In this document: positions 48,202-55,298 of the stretch, in pieces
Layout of the letters: every line of letters starts with the position of its first letter
How positions within the stretch are numbered: the stretch's first letter is position 1
NCBI RefSeq assembly: GCF_026242045.1
Contig: NZ_JAPJDO010000010.1
Coordinates: 124,001-188,000, forward strand
Source of the DNA: Mycobacterium pinniadriaticum
Lineage (GTDB): Bacteria > Actinomycetota > Actinomycetes > Mycobacteriales > Mycobacteriaceae
DNA length: 64,000 nucleotides
Reading direction: 5' to 3'
Notes under the pieces: model-generated
The model's input: only the letters and a program-made list of their open reading frames with translations
What the model was told of the DNA's origin: nothing
The model's database searches: none
Position numbers and translations under genes: made by a program

Positions 48202-49899
48202 ATGCAGGTCGAATCCGACGATGCGCAGGTGTCGATCGATTCGATGGTGGCGGCTGCCGGTTTCACCGATTTGTCGCCCGATGCGGGTGTCGTCATACAG
48301 GACGTTGACGGTGAGATTGTCGCCGCGTGTGCGCAAGCGGAGACCATCTTGGGGCTGACGATCGACCAGATGCGCGGACGTACCTCGCAAGATCCGCGCT
48401 GGGCGGCCGTCGACGAGTCCGGTCAGTTCGTCGAGGGTGCTCAACACCCAGCGATCATCGCGCTGCGCACCCGCACCGCCATCCGTGGCCAGATCATCGG
48501 CGCACACCGACCGGGCAGCGACGCGGCCGGACACCATGTGTGGCTTCATGTCGATGCTGTTCCGCTCTTCCGGGGTGGGGACCCGGAGCCGTGGGCCGTG
48601 GTCGTAGTGTTCCGCCCGGTACGCGGAGAGCGACTTCGGGCCCTCGAACTGCGCGACTCCGAGCGACTCTTCCGGATGATCGCCGAACACAGCTCGGACA
48701 TGGTGGCCTGGCAGCTGGTGCCTGACACAACGTTCTTGTGGGTGTCGCCCGCCTCTCGTACGGTGCTGGGTTTCCACCCCGACGACCTCATCGGCACGTA
48801 CGGCATCGACCTCGTCCACCCCGATGACCGGGCCCGGCTGGCCGAGTCCTGGCCGGCCGCGACGGATGCGCTGCCGAGGTTCATGATGCGCATGCGGCAC
48901 GCGGACGGTTCCTATCGATGGATCGAGACCACGGCCCATGTTCTTCCCGCCCAGGAGGGCAGACCTCAGCAGATGATCACCGCCCATCGGGATGTCAGCG
49001 ATCGCGTGATCGCCGAACGCGCTCGCGATGCCGCCGTGGGGATGTTCGAAATGGCAATGCAGCACGCCACCATCGGAGTTGCCTGGCGCCAGCGGGACGG
49101 CGTCCTGTCGAGGGTCAACCCGGCGTTGTGCAGCATCCTCGGTCGCAGCGCAGATGAATTGGTGGGGCATTCGCTACGAGAGTTCGCCCTGGACGAGGAC
49201 TTCGGCCGGGATGACGCGATCGCGGACGTGCAGGCCGGAACGCGGGGTCATCATGAGAGCGAGCGTCGATTCGTTCGGCCTGACGGGACGGTCGCCTGGT
49301 GCCTGCACACCCTCATCGGGCTACCGGACGAATCGGGTGCCATCACCCAATTCCTCGTCCAACTCCAAGACATCACCGAGCAGAAAAACGCCGCCGCCCG
49401 TCTCGAACGCGCCGCGCTCACCGACCCGCTCACGGGACTGCCCAACCGGACCGTGCTCGAAGGCCGGCTGACCGATGCGCTTACCGCAGCGCGGTCCGAC
49501 AACACCAAGGTGGGCGTGCTGTTCATCGATCTCGATCAGTTCAAGCAAGTCAACGACACGCTCGGTCACGACGCCGGCGACGACCTACTGCGCGAGGTCG
49601 GCATCCGGCTGAGCGCCGTGGTGCGTCATACCGACACGACCGTCCGTCTCGGTGGTGACGAGTTTGTCATTGTGCGCGAACACCTTTCCGGTCCCGAGCA
49701 ACTGGACGACCTCATCGAGCGTGTCCAGGACGTGTTCGCCACACCGTTCGCCATCAACGGCTGCCAATTGGCGGTCAACGCCAGCATCGGCAGCGCCGCC
49801 GGTGACCACTCCACCGCCGACCAGTTGCTCTCCGATGCCGATGAAGCGATGTACCGGGCCAAGCGCGGTGCGGGCAGCCCGCCGGAATACCACCTCTGA
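48202..49899 (+). CDS. Multi-PAS diguanylate cyclase
   Basis: 565 residues from the ATG at 48202, where a G-rich site precedes; a GTG at 48169 would add 11 residues. Three PAS domains are readable: about 25-150, 155-280 (RLFRMIAEHSSDMVAW, RHADGSYRWIETTAH) and 285-405 (AMQHATIGVAW, RFVRPDGTVAWC). A GGDEF domain follows (LTDPLTGLPNRTVLEGRL, DLDQFKQVNDTLGHD, RLGGDEFVIV). No EAL domain follows. It is soluble. Its stop codon lies in the left repeat of the tRNA-Arg islet. Confidence 0.9.
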   Translation: MQVESDDAQVSIDSMVAAAGFTDLSPDAGVVIQDVDGEIVAACAQAETILGLTIDQMRGRTSQDPRWAAVDESGQFVEGAQHPAIIALRTRTAIRGQIIGAHRPGSDAAGHHVWLHVDAVPLFRGGDPEPWAVVVVFRPVRGERLRALELRDSERLFRMIAEHSSDMVAWQLVPDTTFLWVSPASRTVLGFHPDDLIGTYGIDLVHPDDRARLAESWPAATDALPRFMMRMRHADGSYRWIETTAHVLPAQEGRPQQMITAHRDVSDRVIAERARDAAVGMFEMAMQHATIGVAWRQRDGVLSRVNPALCSILGRSADELVGHSLREFALDEDFGRDDAIADVQAGTRGHHESERRFVRPDGTVAWCLHTLIGLPDESGAITQFLVQLQDITEQKNAAARLERAALTDPLTGLPNRTVLEGRLTDALTAARSDNTKVGVLFIDLDQFKQVNDTLGHDAGDDLLREVGIRLSAVVRHTDTTVRLGGDEFVIVREHLSGPEQLDDLIERVQDVFATPFAINGCQLAVNASIGSAAGDHSTADQLLSDADEAMYRAKRGAGSPPEYHL

Positions 49900-49951
49900 C
49901 CAGCGCCCCGGCAGCGCCCCGGCAGGGAATCGAACCTGCGACCTAAGGGAT
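49893..49951. repeat. Left att-like repeat (truncated tRNA-Arg 3' end)
   Basis: Matches 51354-51400: CCTCTGACCAGCGCCCC, then (after an extra GGCAGCGCCCC) GGCAGG, AATCGAACCTGCGACCTA and GGGATT, with one-base insertions inside two of the runs. Only the T arm and 3' acceptor of the tRNA are present; the 5' half is missing. The first bases include the stop codon of the PAS-GGDEF gene. Confidence 0.75.
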
Positions 49952-50098
49952 TTGAGATTTCGGGCGCCGGGCCGATCCGAAAATGTGCTTGCTTGCGCTC
50001 TCGGACTGGCCGAATCCGTCGATTCTTGGTCGTAATCACCGAATAAATGGCAACGCGGTCCAGGGGCATTGAGACTTCGGATCTCCGAGTCGCCTTAC

Positions 50099-50133
50099 CC
50101 GTACTATAGTACGGATGAGCCAACTATAGTTGG
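50099..50133. promoter_or_regulatory. Twin palindromic operators ahead of the MNT/HEPN genes
   Basis: CCGTACTATAGTACGG (50099-50114) and CCAACTATAGTTGG (50120-50133) are perfect palindromes sharing the core ACTATAGT, with centres 20 bp apart (two helical turns). They end 17 bases ahead of the GTG of the nucleotidyltransferase gene, whose N-terminus looks like a winged helix. This fits autoregulation. Confidence 0.75.
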
Positions 50134-50150
50134 CAACTTGGAGGTGCGCC

Positions 50151-50792
50151 GTGGAGCTGAACCGCCCATTTGCGACGGTCACGCCGACTCTGGATGGCGA
50201 TGTCCTGGCTGTGTTGGCGGCGCACGATGTCACGTTCACAACCGGTCAGATTCACCGCGTGCTGAATTCCTTCTCCGAGGAAGGCATTCGGAAGGTCCTC
50301 GCCAGACTCGTCTCGCAGGGCGTCGTGCTCTCAGAACGCATCGGCAATGCGTTTGCGTACCGGCTCAACACCGCACATCTGGCGGCAGAGCCGATCCTGG
50401 AGTTGGCGAGACTCTTTGACACGTTCCTCAAGCGGCTCGAAGAAGAACTCGGCGGGTGGCAGTACCCACCCGTATACGCCGCGGTGTTCGGCTCAGCTGT
50501 GCGCGGCGCGATGACGCCGGAGAGCGACGTGGACCTGTTCCTGGTCAGTGCGACTGGGACGCCTGACGCTCTTTGGGCGCGGCAGGTGAACGAGCTTGCC
50601 ACGGCTGTCACGGCCTGGACGGGTAACGACGCACGTGTTGTGGAGTACACGGAGATCGATCTCAAGAGCGCGAGAACCGAACCGATGGTGCAAGACCTCC
50701 TCGAACGCGGGCTCACCGTGGCCGGATCGCGGGCCTGGCTGTTGAAGCAGGTGAAGCCCGTCCGCGCAGGAAAAGGCGTGATCGATGAGTGA
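50151..50792 (+). CDS. Winged-helix nucleotidyltransferase (MNT antitoxin-like)
   Basis: 213 residues from the GTG at 50151 (GGAGG at 50140-50144). Residues 5-85 look like a winged helix-turn-helix (LAAHDVTFTTGQIHRVLN, GIRKVLARLVSQGVV). Residues 100-190 carry the minimal nucleotidyltransferase motif FGSAVRGAMTPESDVDLFLV with the Mg-binding D-x-D. Such MNT proteins AMPylate a partner HEPN toxin in known systems (established for MntA/HepT). Here the gene overlaps the HEPN-like gene by 8 bases. The added DNA-binding domain probably makes it the autorepressor. Confidence 0.82.
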   Translation: MELNRPFATVTPTLDGDVLAVLAAHDVTFTTGQIHRVLNSFSEEGIRKVLARLVSQGVVLSERIGNAFAYRLNTAHLAAEPILELARLFDTFLKRLEEELGGWQYPPVYAAVFGSAVRGAMTPESDVDLFLVSATGTPDALWARQVNELATAVTAWTGNDARVVEYTEIDLKSARTEPMVQDLLERGLTVAGSRAWLLKQVKPVRAGKGVIDE

Positions 50793-51171
50793 ACGCACGA
50801 GACCCAGCACCGAGAGCATCCGACGCGGCCGGCTCAGAAAGGCTGTCGAGTTCCTTGACGGCGCGATCCTTATCGATGGCGATATGCCAGATGCAGCCGT
50901 CTCACTCTTGGTCAACGCGGGCATCGCGGCCGCCGACGTCATATGTGGTGTGCGCCTTGGTATCTACGCTGCTGGTGAAAATCACAACGAGGCCGTTGCT
51001 TTATTTGCGAAGGCCGATGCCGGGGTCGAAAAACACCTACGAACGCTGCTGAATGTGAAGTCCAAGGTGTCGTACACGCATCAGTCGGCTACGGCGGATG
51101 AGCGTAAGCGGTCGAGACGCGCGGCAGAGGCTTTGGTACAGGCCGCCCGCCGCGCGGCCGCAAGTGGCTGA
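50785..51171 (+). CDS. HEPN-like protein (toxin candidate)
   Basis: A 128-residue all-helical protein overlapping the nucleotidyltransferase gene. DAAVSLLVNAGIAAADVICG and GENHNEAVALFAKAD are typical of HEPN helices. A K..YTH stretch (KSKVSYTHQSATADERKRS) near residue 95 is at the place of the R-x4-6-H RNase motif, although the arginine is not exactly canonical. It ends in a basic helix. Together with its neighbour it forms a MNT/HEPN toxin-antitoxin or defence-type module. Confidence 0.75.
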   Translation: MSERTRPSTESIRRGRLRKAVEFLDGAILIDGDMPDAAVSLLVNAGIAAADVICGVRLGIYAAGENHNEAVALFAKADAGVEKHLRTLLNVKSKVSYTHQSATADERKRSRRAAEALVQAARRAAASG

Positions 51172-51353
51172 TCCTCATCGCGCCCCGGTAGGTGCGCGCG
51201 ACATCCCCGACCAATCTCGCGCCAAATATTCTCTACATCCTAGGAGCCTCATCGCATTCTCGACGCCATCCTGCTGTAGCTGATCCCATGGAGAGGGCCA
51301 TTAATTCCGATGAATAAGCGATGATTAACGTTGTAGAGTTCATCTAATGATGC

Positions 51354-51400
51354 CCTCTGACCAGCGCCCCCGGCAGGAATCGAACCTGCGACCTAGGGAT
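51354..51400. repeat. Right att-like repeat (within and beyond tRNA-Arg)
   Basis: The counterpart of the repeat at 49893-49951: it covers the flank CCTCTGACCAG and the 3' half of the intact tRNA-Arg up to the anticodon stem. Between the HEPN stop (51171) and this repeat no further gene is visible. Confidence 0.7.
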
Positions 51401-51438
51401 TAGAAGGCCCTTGCTCTATCCAACTGAGCTACGGAGGC
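51365..51438 (-). tRNA. tRNA-Arg(TCT)
   Basis: The complement folds with acceptor GCCTCCG/CGGGGGC (one U-G pair), D arm GCTC..GAGC, anticodon loop CTTCTAA (anticodon TCT) and T arm GCAGG/CCTGC with TTCGATT; 74 bases, discriminator G, no encoded CCA. The anticodon stem AGGGC/TCCCT ends in a C-U mismatch, which may reflect replacement of its 3' half by the islet. Confidence 0.92.
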
Positions 51439-51508
51439 AGCGCCTCGACAGTCTAGCGGGGCGGATTTGCCAGCTGAGGCGCGTGTAGACCGGTGAGCCG
51501 GAAGCGTC

Positions 51509-51868
51509 TCAGCCGTCCTCGGTGCCGAATCGGATCTGCAATGCGTCGCGCAGCCGCTGGACTTCACGCAGCTTCTCGCGCAGCCGCAATGCCGGTTCGG
51601 GCGTCCGCGCGGCGCCCCAGCCGGCGTCGCGCCGAGTGGTCCAACGGCCCTGCGCGACCAGGATCAGGTCCTCGAGGTCGGTGATCTCACCTTGCAGCGA
51701 CTCGGTGAATACCCGGGCCTGAGCGGTGTCGTTGGGATGGGCGGCATGCTTGCCCGGATTGCGTGGGCTCCGCGAACTCGACGGTTTAGGCGCACCCGCG
51801 GTGACGATCGACCGGGTGCGGGCGGGCGGGCCGACGGCGGGGCCCGCGGGTGGATCGTCCAGAAGCAT
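51509..51868 (-). CDS. Conserved-type hypothetical protein
   Basis: 119 residues from the ATG at 51868; a TTG two codons upstream is an alternative. A Pro/Ala-rich N-terminus is followed by a helical, charged C-terminal half (ARVFTESLQGEITDLEDLIL, then RLREKLREVQRLRDALQIRFG) that could form a coiled coil. No family was recognised. It lies between tRNA-Arg and the LipQ-type esterase, opposite in strand to the latter. Confidence 0.6.
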   Translation of the reverse strand: MLLDDPPAGPAVGPPARTRSIVTAGAPKPSSSRSPRNPGKHAAHPNDTAQARVFTESLQGEITDLEDLILVAQGRWTTRRDAGWGAARTPEPALRLREKLREVQRLRDALQIRFGTEDG

Positions 51869-52132
51869 GGACAAATAGTCCGATGGAACACTTGGGGTTT
51901 CCTGGGAGTCGACCTTGCAGGCGGCCCGTGTGAGCTATCTAGATAGTTTCGCCAATTTCTTGGTCGCTGGCCTGCGGGAATGGCGGCCGGGCAGGAAAAG
52001 TTCCTGAGAAATCCTCAGGTTTGGCCAAAGTTGAGTTATGGTGTGACGACTGGCACACGCCTGCTCGGGGCGCCGATTCCGCGGCCTGGCAAAGGCGTTA
52101 GGGGAGCTAAGGACGAGGGAGTCTGACAGCTT

Positions 52133-53341
52133 ATGAGCAGCCCGATCGAGCAGGTCACCGCGCGATGCACGCGGGCCTACCACACCGGCTCGCTGCTGCT
52201 GCGCGGGTCGCCGGCAGCCGCGGGTTGGCTGCTGGGCTGGCTCTCGGCTGAATTCGCCCCGCACGTCCTTACCGGACACGCGCTCTCGGCAGTGCCGTCG
52301 CCGCTGGAGAAAATCGCGTGCGCCCTGGCTGTTCAGAAGGCTGACACCGTCCTGGACAGCGCGCTCCAGGAGACGTTCGGCGAGGATTACACCGCCGCGG
52401 TGCGGCACCCGCTGGAGCCGTACACCGCCCGGCGGCCCAACCTGGCCGCCGTCGTCGAGGCCATGCGGCATCGAGGCCGGTACGCGGCGACCACCAGGAA
52501 CATCTCCTACGGACCCGGCGGTGGCAATCACCTACTCGACATCTGGCGCCGTCCCGACCTGCCGAAGGGGGGTCGCGCGCCGGTCCTGATCCATGTACCC
52601 GGCGGCGGGTGGTCGGTCAACGACAAACGAGGCCAGGGTTATCCGCTGATGACCCGGATGTCCGAGCTGGGTTGGATCTGCGTCTCGATCAACTACAGCC
52701 GAAGCCCGCGTAACGCGTTTCCGACCCACATCGTCGACGTCAAACGGGCCATCGCCTGGGTCAAGGCCAACATCGCCGCGTACGGCGGCGACCCCGACTT
52801 CGTAGCGATCACCGGCGGCTCGGCCGGTGGGCACCTGGCTTCACTGGCCGCGCTCAGCTCCGGGGACCCCGCGCTGCAGCCGGGCTTCGAAGCCGCCGAC
52901 ACCAGCGTGCAGGCCGCGGCGCCCTATTACGGCGTCTACGACCTGACCAACGCCGACAACATGCACCCGCTGATGATGCCGCTGCTCGAGCATGTCGTGA
53001 TGCAGCGCCGCCTGGCCGACGATCCCCAGCTGTACCGCGACGCGTCGCCGATGCATCGCATCCACCGCGGTGCCCCGCCGTTCTTTGTGCTGCACGGTGA
53101 AAACGACGCCGTCATACCGAGTTCGCAAGCGCGAGCCTTCACCACCGCGCTACGTAAGTCGGGTTCCCGCACGGTGTCCTATGCCGAGTTGCCCAACGCC
53201 CACCACGCCTTCGACACCATTGCCACCTTGCGCTGCCAACTGGCGGCCGAGGCCGTCGCAAGCTTCCTCGGCATCATCTACGGCCGGCATGTCGCGGTGG
53301 GGAAGCGGATCAGAAGGGCGGCTGTCAGCTCAGCGAGCTGA
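52133..53341 (+). CDS. lipQ: Carboxylesterase/lipase, LipQ-like
   Basis: 402 residues, alpha/beta hydrolase of the HSL/esterase type. The oxyanion motif is HVPGGGWSVND, the nucleophile elbow ITGGSAGGHLASLAAL, the acid is in HGENDAVIPSSQA and the His in NAHHAFDT. The N-terminal 110 residues are a helical cap. It matches Rv2485c by position ahead of the glycerolipid genes. Probably hydrolyses short- to medium-chain esters. Two bases separate its stop from the convergent SDR gene end. Confidence 0.88.
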   Translation: MSSPIEQVTARCTRAYHTGSLLLRGSPAAAGWLLGWLSAEFAPHVLTGHALSAVPSPLEKIACALAVQKADTVLDSALQETFGEDYTAAVRHPLEPYTARRPNLAAVVEAMRHRGRYAATTRNISYGPGGGNHLLDIWRRPDLPKGGRAPVLIHVPGGGWSVNDKRGQGYPLMTRMSELGWICVSINYSRSPRNAFPTHIVDVKRAIAWVKANIAAYGGDPDFVAITGGSAGGHLASLAALSSGDPALQPGFEAADTSVQAAAPYYGVYDLTNADNMHPLMMPLLEHVVMQRRLADDPQLYRDASPMHRIHRGAPPFFVLHGENDAVIPSSQARAFTTALRKSGSRTVSYAELPNAHHAFDTIATLRCQLAAEAVASFLGIIYGRHVAVGKRIRRAAVSSAS

Positions 53342-53343
53342 CG

Positions 53344-54012
53344 TCAGGTCACCGTCATCAGATAGTCGGCGGAACCGACATAGACGATGGTCGACGGGCT
53401 CGGGGTGACCGCGGCGTTGACGATCGCGGTGGCGAACTCTTCGACCGGGACGATGCTGGCGCCATCACCGGATACCACCGTCAAGTGGATTCCTGCGTGG
53501 TCGAATCCGGAACGCATTGCGTAGAGCGCAGTTTCGCCCGCGCGCTTACTCGCGGCAACTCCCGCACATCCCTTCGGCACCGCCTTGTTCGGATAGAAGT
53601 GGGCCTGGTGGCTGGTGACGAACACGATCCGGGAGCCGACCGGCATCAACGGCATGGCCAGCGATGCGAGCCGGCGTTGAGCGTCGTGGTTGGCCCGCAT
53701 CGCGTAGCCGGGACCCGGGCCCATCTTGAGGCCACCAGATGCGTTGAGGATCAACGCGTCCAGCCTTCCGAACTGCGCGGTGACGTATTGCATCATCGCC
53801 GCGACTTCGACCTCGTCGGAGATGTCGGCGGCCAGGGCCGATGCATTGCCGCCGGCACTGCGGATCGCGCTGACGACGTCATTCGCGCGGTCCGCCTGCT
53901 CGCGGTAGTTCACGATGACGTGGGTGTCGGGTGCGGCGAGCTGGCTCGCGACCTCGGCTCCGATGCCTCTCGATGCGCCCGTGATCAAGACGACGCGTGC
54001 GGGTGGCTGCAT
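53344..54012 (-). CDS. SDR-family oxidoreductase with altered active site
   Basis: 222 residues from the ATG at 54012 (QPPARVVLITGASRGIGAEV); the longer frame runs into AT-rich intergenic DNA. The cofactor motif TGASRGIG and DALILNASGG (NAG equivalent) are present. The usual Y-x3-K is replaced: the segment reads CAGVAASKRAGE, with Val where Tyr is expected. A Tyr occurs earlier (HFYPNK). It may use a shifted Tyr or be catalytically changed. Substrate unknown. Confidence 0.8.
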   Translation of the reverse strand: MQPPARVVLITGASRGIGAEVASQLAAPDTHVIVNYREQADRANDVVSAIRSAGGNASALAADISDEVEVAAMMQYVTAQFGRLDALILNASGGLKMGPGPGYAMRANHDAQRRLASLAMPLMPVGSRIVFVTSHQAHFYPNKAVPKGCAGVAASKRAGETALYAMRSGFDHAGIHLTVVSGDGASIVPVEEFATAIVNAAVTPSPSTIVYVGSADYLMTVT

Positions 54013-54059
54013 GGCGGGCTCCTTCCGTTGCTGCGACGTAGTCCACCGTACACCCACCC

Positions 54060-54097
54060 TAAGAAAATTAAGGTAAATATAAGATAACACTAAGATA
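54060..54097. repeat. Four phased TAAG repeats in an AT-rich intergenic region
   Basis: TAAG occurs at 54060, 54069, 54080 and 54091, mostly as AAGRTAA, with spacing 9, 11 and 11 bases. It lies 48 bases upstream of the SDR start (minus strand) in an otherwise GC-rich area. It may bind a regulator on one DNA face or be an AT-rich promoter. Confidence 0.6.
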
Positions 54098-54107
54098 GTC
54101 GACCGTC

Positions 54108-54410
54108 TCAGTTCGACGAGCCGACATCCTGCGGCCGGAGCATCGGCAGCGCCAGTGCGACGACGATCGGCCAGCCCACCACCGTCACGGGAATCGCCCA
54201 CATCCGCCGCACGACGAGCGCGTGCTGGCAGTGGTCGGCCTCCCCGGCGAACGACGCTTGGACCAGATCTGCACTAAACCCGCTGCCGCACTTGATCTGT
54301 ACTCCCCACGGATCGAAATCGGGGAGGTACACCGGCCAGTGAAGGGCGAGCACGCCGACCATCAGCAGCACCACCGCGACGATGCCCGCGGCGATCTGGC
54401 GAACGGTCAC
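54108..54410 (-). CDS. Small membrane protein
   Basis: 100 residues from the GTG at 54410, which overlaps the stop of the preceding gene (GTGA). Two membrane helices (IAAGIVAVVLLMVGVLALHW and IPVTVVGWPIVVALALPML) flank an extracytoplasmic loop with two cysteines (IKCGSGF and ADHCQHA), a possible disulfide. The longer frame upstream is non-native. Function unknown; co-transcribed with the gene at 54407-54631. Confidence 0.65.
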   Translation of the reverse strand: MTVRQIAAGIVAVVLLMVGVLALHWPVYLPDFDPWGVQIKCGSGFSADLVQASFAGEADHCQHALVVRRMWAIPVTVVGWPIVVALALPMLRPQDVGSSN

Positions 54411-54631
54411 GTCATGCAGACGTTCGCGAACAACAGCACGGGCCAGGACACGATGGACTCCAGAAAGGACACGACGAGGTCGGCGCCGTGCAGCTGATGC
54501 AGATGCTCGGTATGCGTCGATGACCACACCAGCCCGACCGCGAGGTAGGGGATCCCGAGCAGCAGCCCGATGCCGATCAGCTCGGCGATGGTCAGCTTGT
54601 AGTTCAGCACTTGGCGCAGCTTCGTCAGCAA
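54407..54631 (-). CDS. Small membrane protein, paralogue of the divergent gene
   Basis: 74 residues from the TTG at 54631, chosen because the leader GGGAGGGGCCT stands just before it exactly as before the paralogue at 54736. KLRQVLNYKLTIAELIGIG matches RLRRVLNYKVSVEALIEVA of that paralogue, and both have two membrane helices ending near WPVLL. Function unknown. It is the first gene of a two-gene leftward unit. Confidence 0.65.
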   Translation of the reverse strand: MLTKLRQVLNYKLTIAELIGIGLLLGIPYLAVGLVWSSTHTEHLHQLHGADLVVSFLESIVSWPVLLFANVCMT

Positions 54632-54735
54632 CGTTGAGGCCCCTCCCGCCTCGGCTGAATCCAATCGTAGTCAGGACCGCCCCAGGGGAGGATGATTTGT
54701 GAGAAGCTGCGTTTTCAAACTCGGGGAGGGGCCTG

Positions 54736-54996
54736 GTGGATGATCTGATGACCAGATTGCGTCGCGTGCTGAACTACAAGGTCAGCGTCGAGGCGCTGAT
54801 CGAGGTGGCGATGTGGCTCGCGATCCCGCATCTGATCATCGGGCTCACCTGGGCCTTCTTCCATGTCGAGGCGGTGCAGCAGCTACAGGACCAGCTCGAC
54901 CGGATATTGCCGGCCGCCGCCGAGGTGGGCGCCTACGTGCTGGCCGCCCTGCTGTGGCCGGTGCTGTTGCTGCTCCCGCCGTTGTGCATCGCGTGA
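54736..54996 (+). CDS. Small membrane protein, paralogue of the divergent gene
   Basis: 86 residues from a GTG with leader GGGGAGGGGCCT. Two membrane helices (MWLAIPHLIIGLTWAFF and VLAALLWPVLLLLPPLCIA) surround an amphipathic segment (AVQQLQDQLDRILP). It is paralogous to the protein at 54407-54631, which is transcribed in the opposite direction. Function unknown. Confidence 0.65.
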   Translation: MDDLMTRLRRVLNYKVSVEALIEVAMWLAIPHLIIGLTWAFFHVEAVQQLQDQLDRILPAAAEVGAYVLAALLWPVLLLLPPLCIA

Positions 54997-55298
54997 TCGG
55001 AGCCAGGTTCGTCGCTGCCCGCCGGCGCCAGCGTGCGGCAGCACTGTCGTAGGCGCGCGAGATGTCCGCCGTGATCCGCCCTTTCGCGATCCTCGATCAA
55101 CCATGGGCTAACCATGGCCGTCGATCGGCTGACGTTCGGTGCCGACTGCATGCCAAGACGTCCCACAATCGATACCCGCCATCCCCGTGCGCCGACTAGC
55201 GTGGTTGGGGCCGCCTAGCGAAGCGAAGCGTGCCAGGCCATCAGCGTTGACGGCTCCGCGAAACAGGAGGGTGTGCCGGTGTCGATGAGGAGGGATCG
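54997..55298. other. Intergenic stretch without a recognised gene
   Basis: 302 bases between a small membrane protein gene and the WS/DGAT gene. It contains a direct repeat AACCATGG (55099 and 55110) and a TTGACG (near 55245) that could be a -35 box, but no clear -10. Short frames here lack start signals. Confidence 0.6.

Larger units (their letters stand above)
49893..51400. mobile_element. Small tRNA-Arg islet carrying an MNT/HEPN pair
   Basis: A displaced copy of the tRNA-Arg 3' half plus its flank (49893-49951) and the same sequence in the intact tRNA-Arg (51354-51400) bracket only two coupled genes. Both copies share the bases CCTCTGACCAGCGCCCC beyond the tRNA end, so this is a duplication, not chance. 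There is no integrase. This looks like a satellite-type or decayed site-specific element. Confidence 0.65.

Noticed and set aside
49904..49951. A second functional tRNA-Arg
   Set aside because: Only the T arm and 3' acceptor are present, with extra bases; the 5' half and anticodon loop are missing, so it is a displaced fragment.
52003..52019. Terminator ahead of lipQ
   Set aside because: A 6-bp stem (CCTGAG/CTCAGG) exists but is short, without a T run, and no gene ends just before it on that strand.
55099..55117. AACCATGG direct repeats as an operator
   Set aside because: Two short copies far from the start of the WS/DGAT gene, containing a common palindromic hexamer; not convincing.
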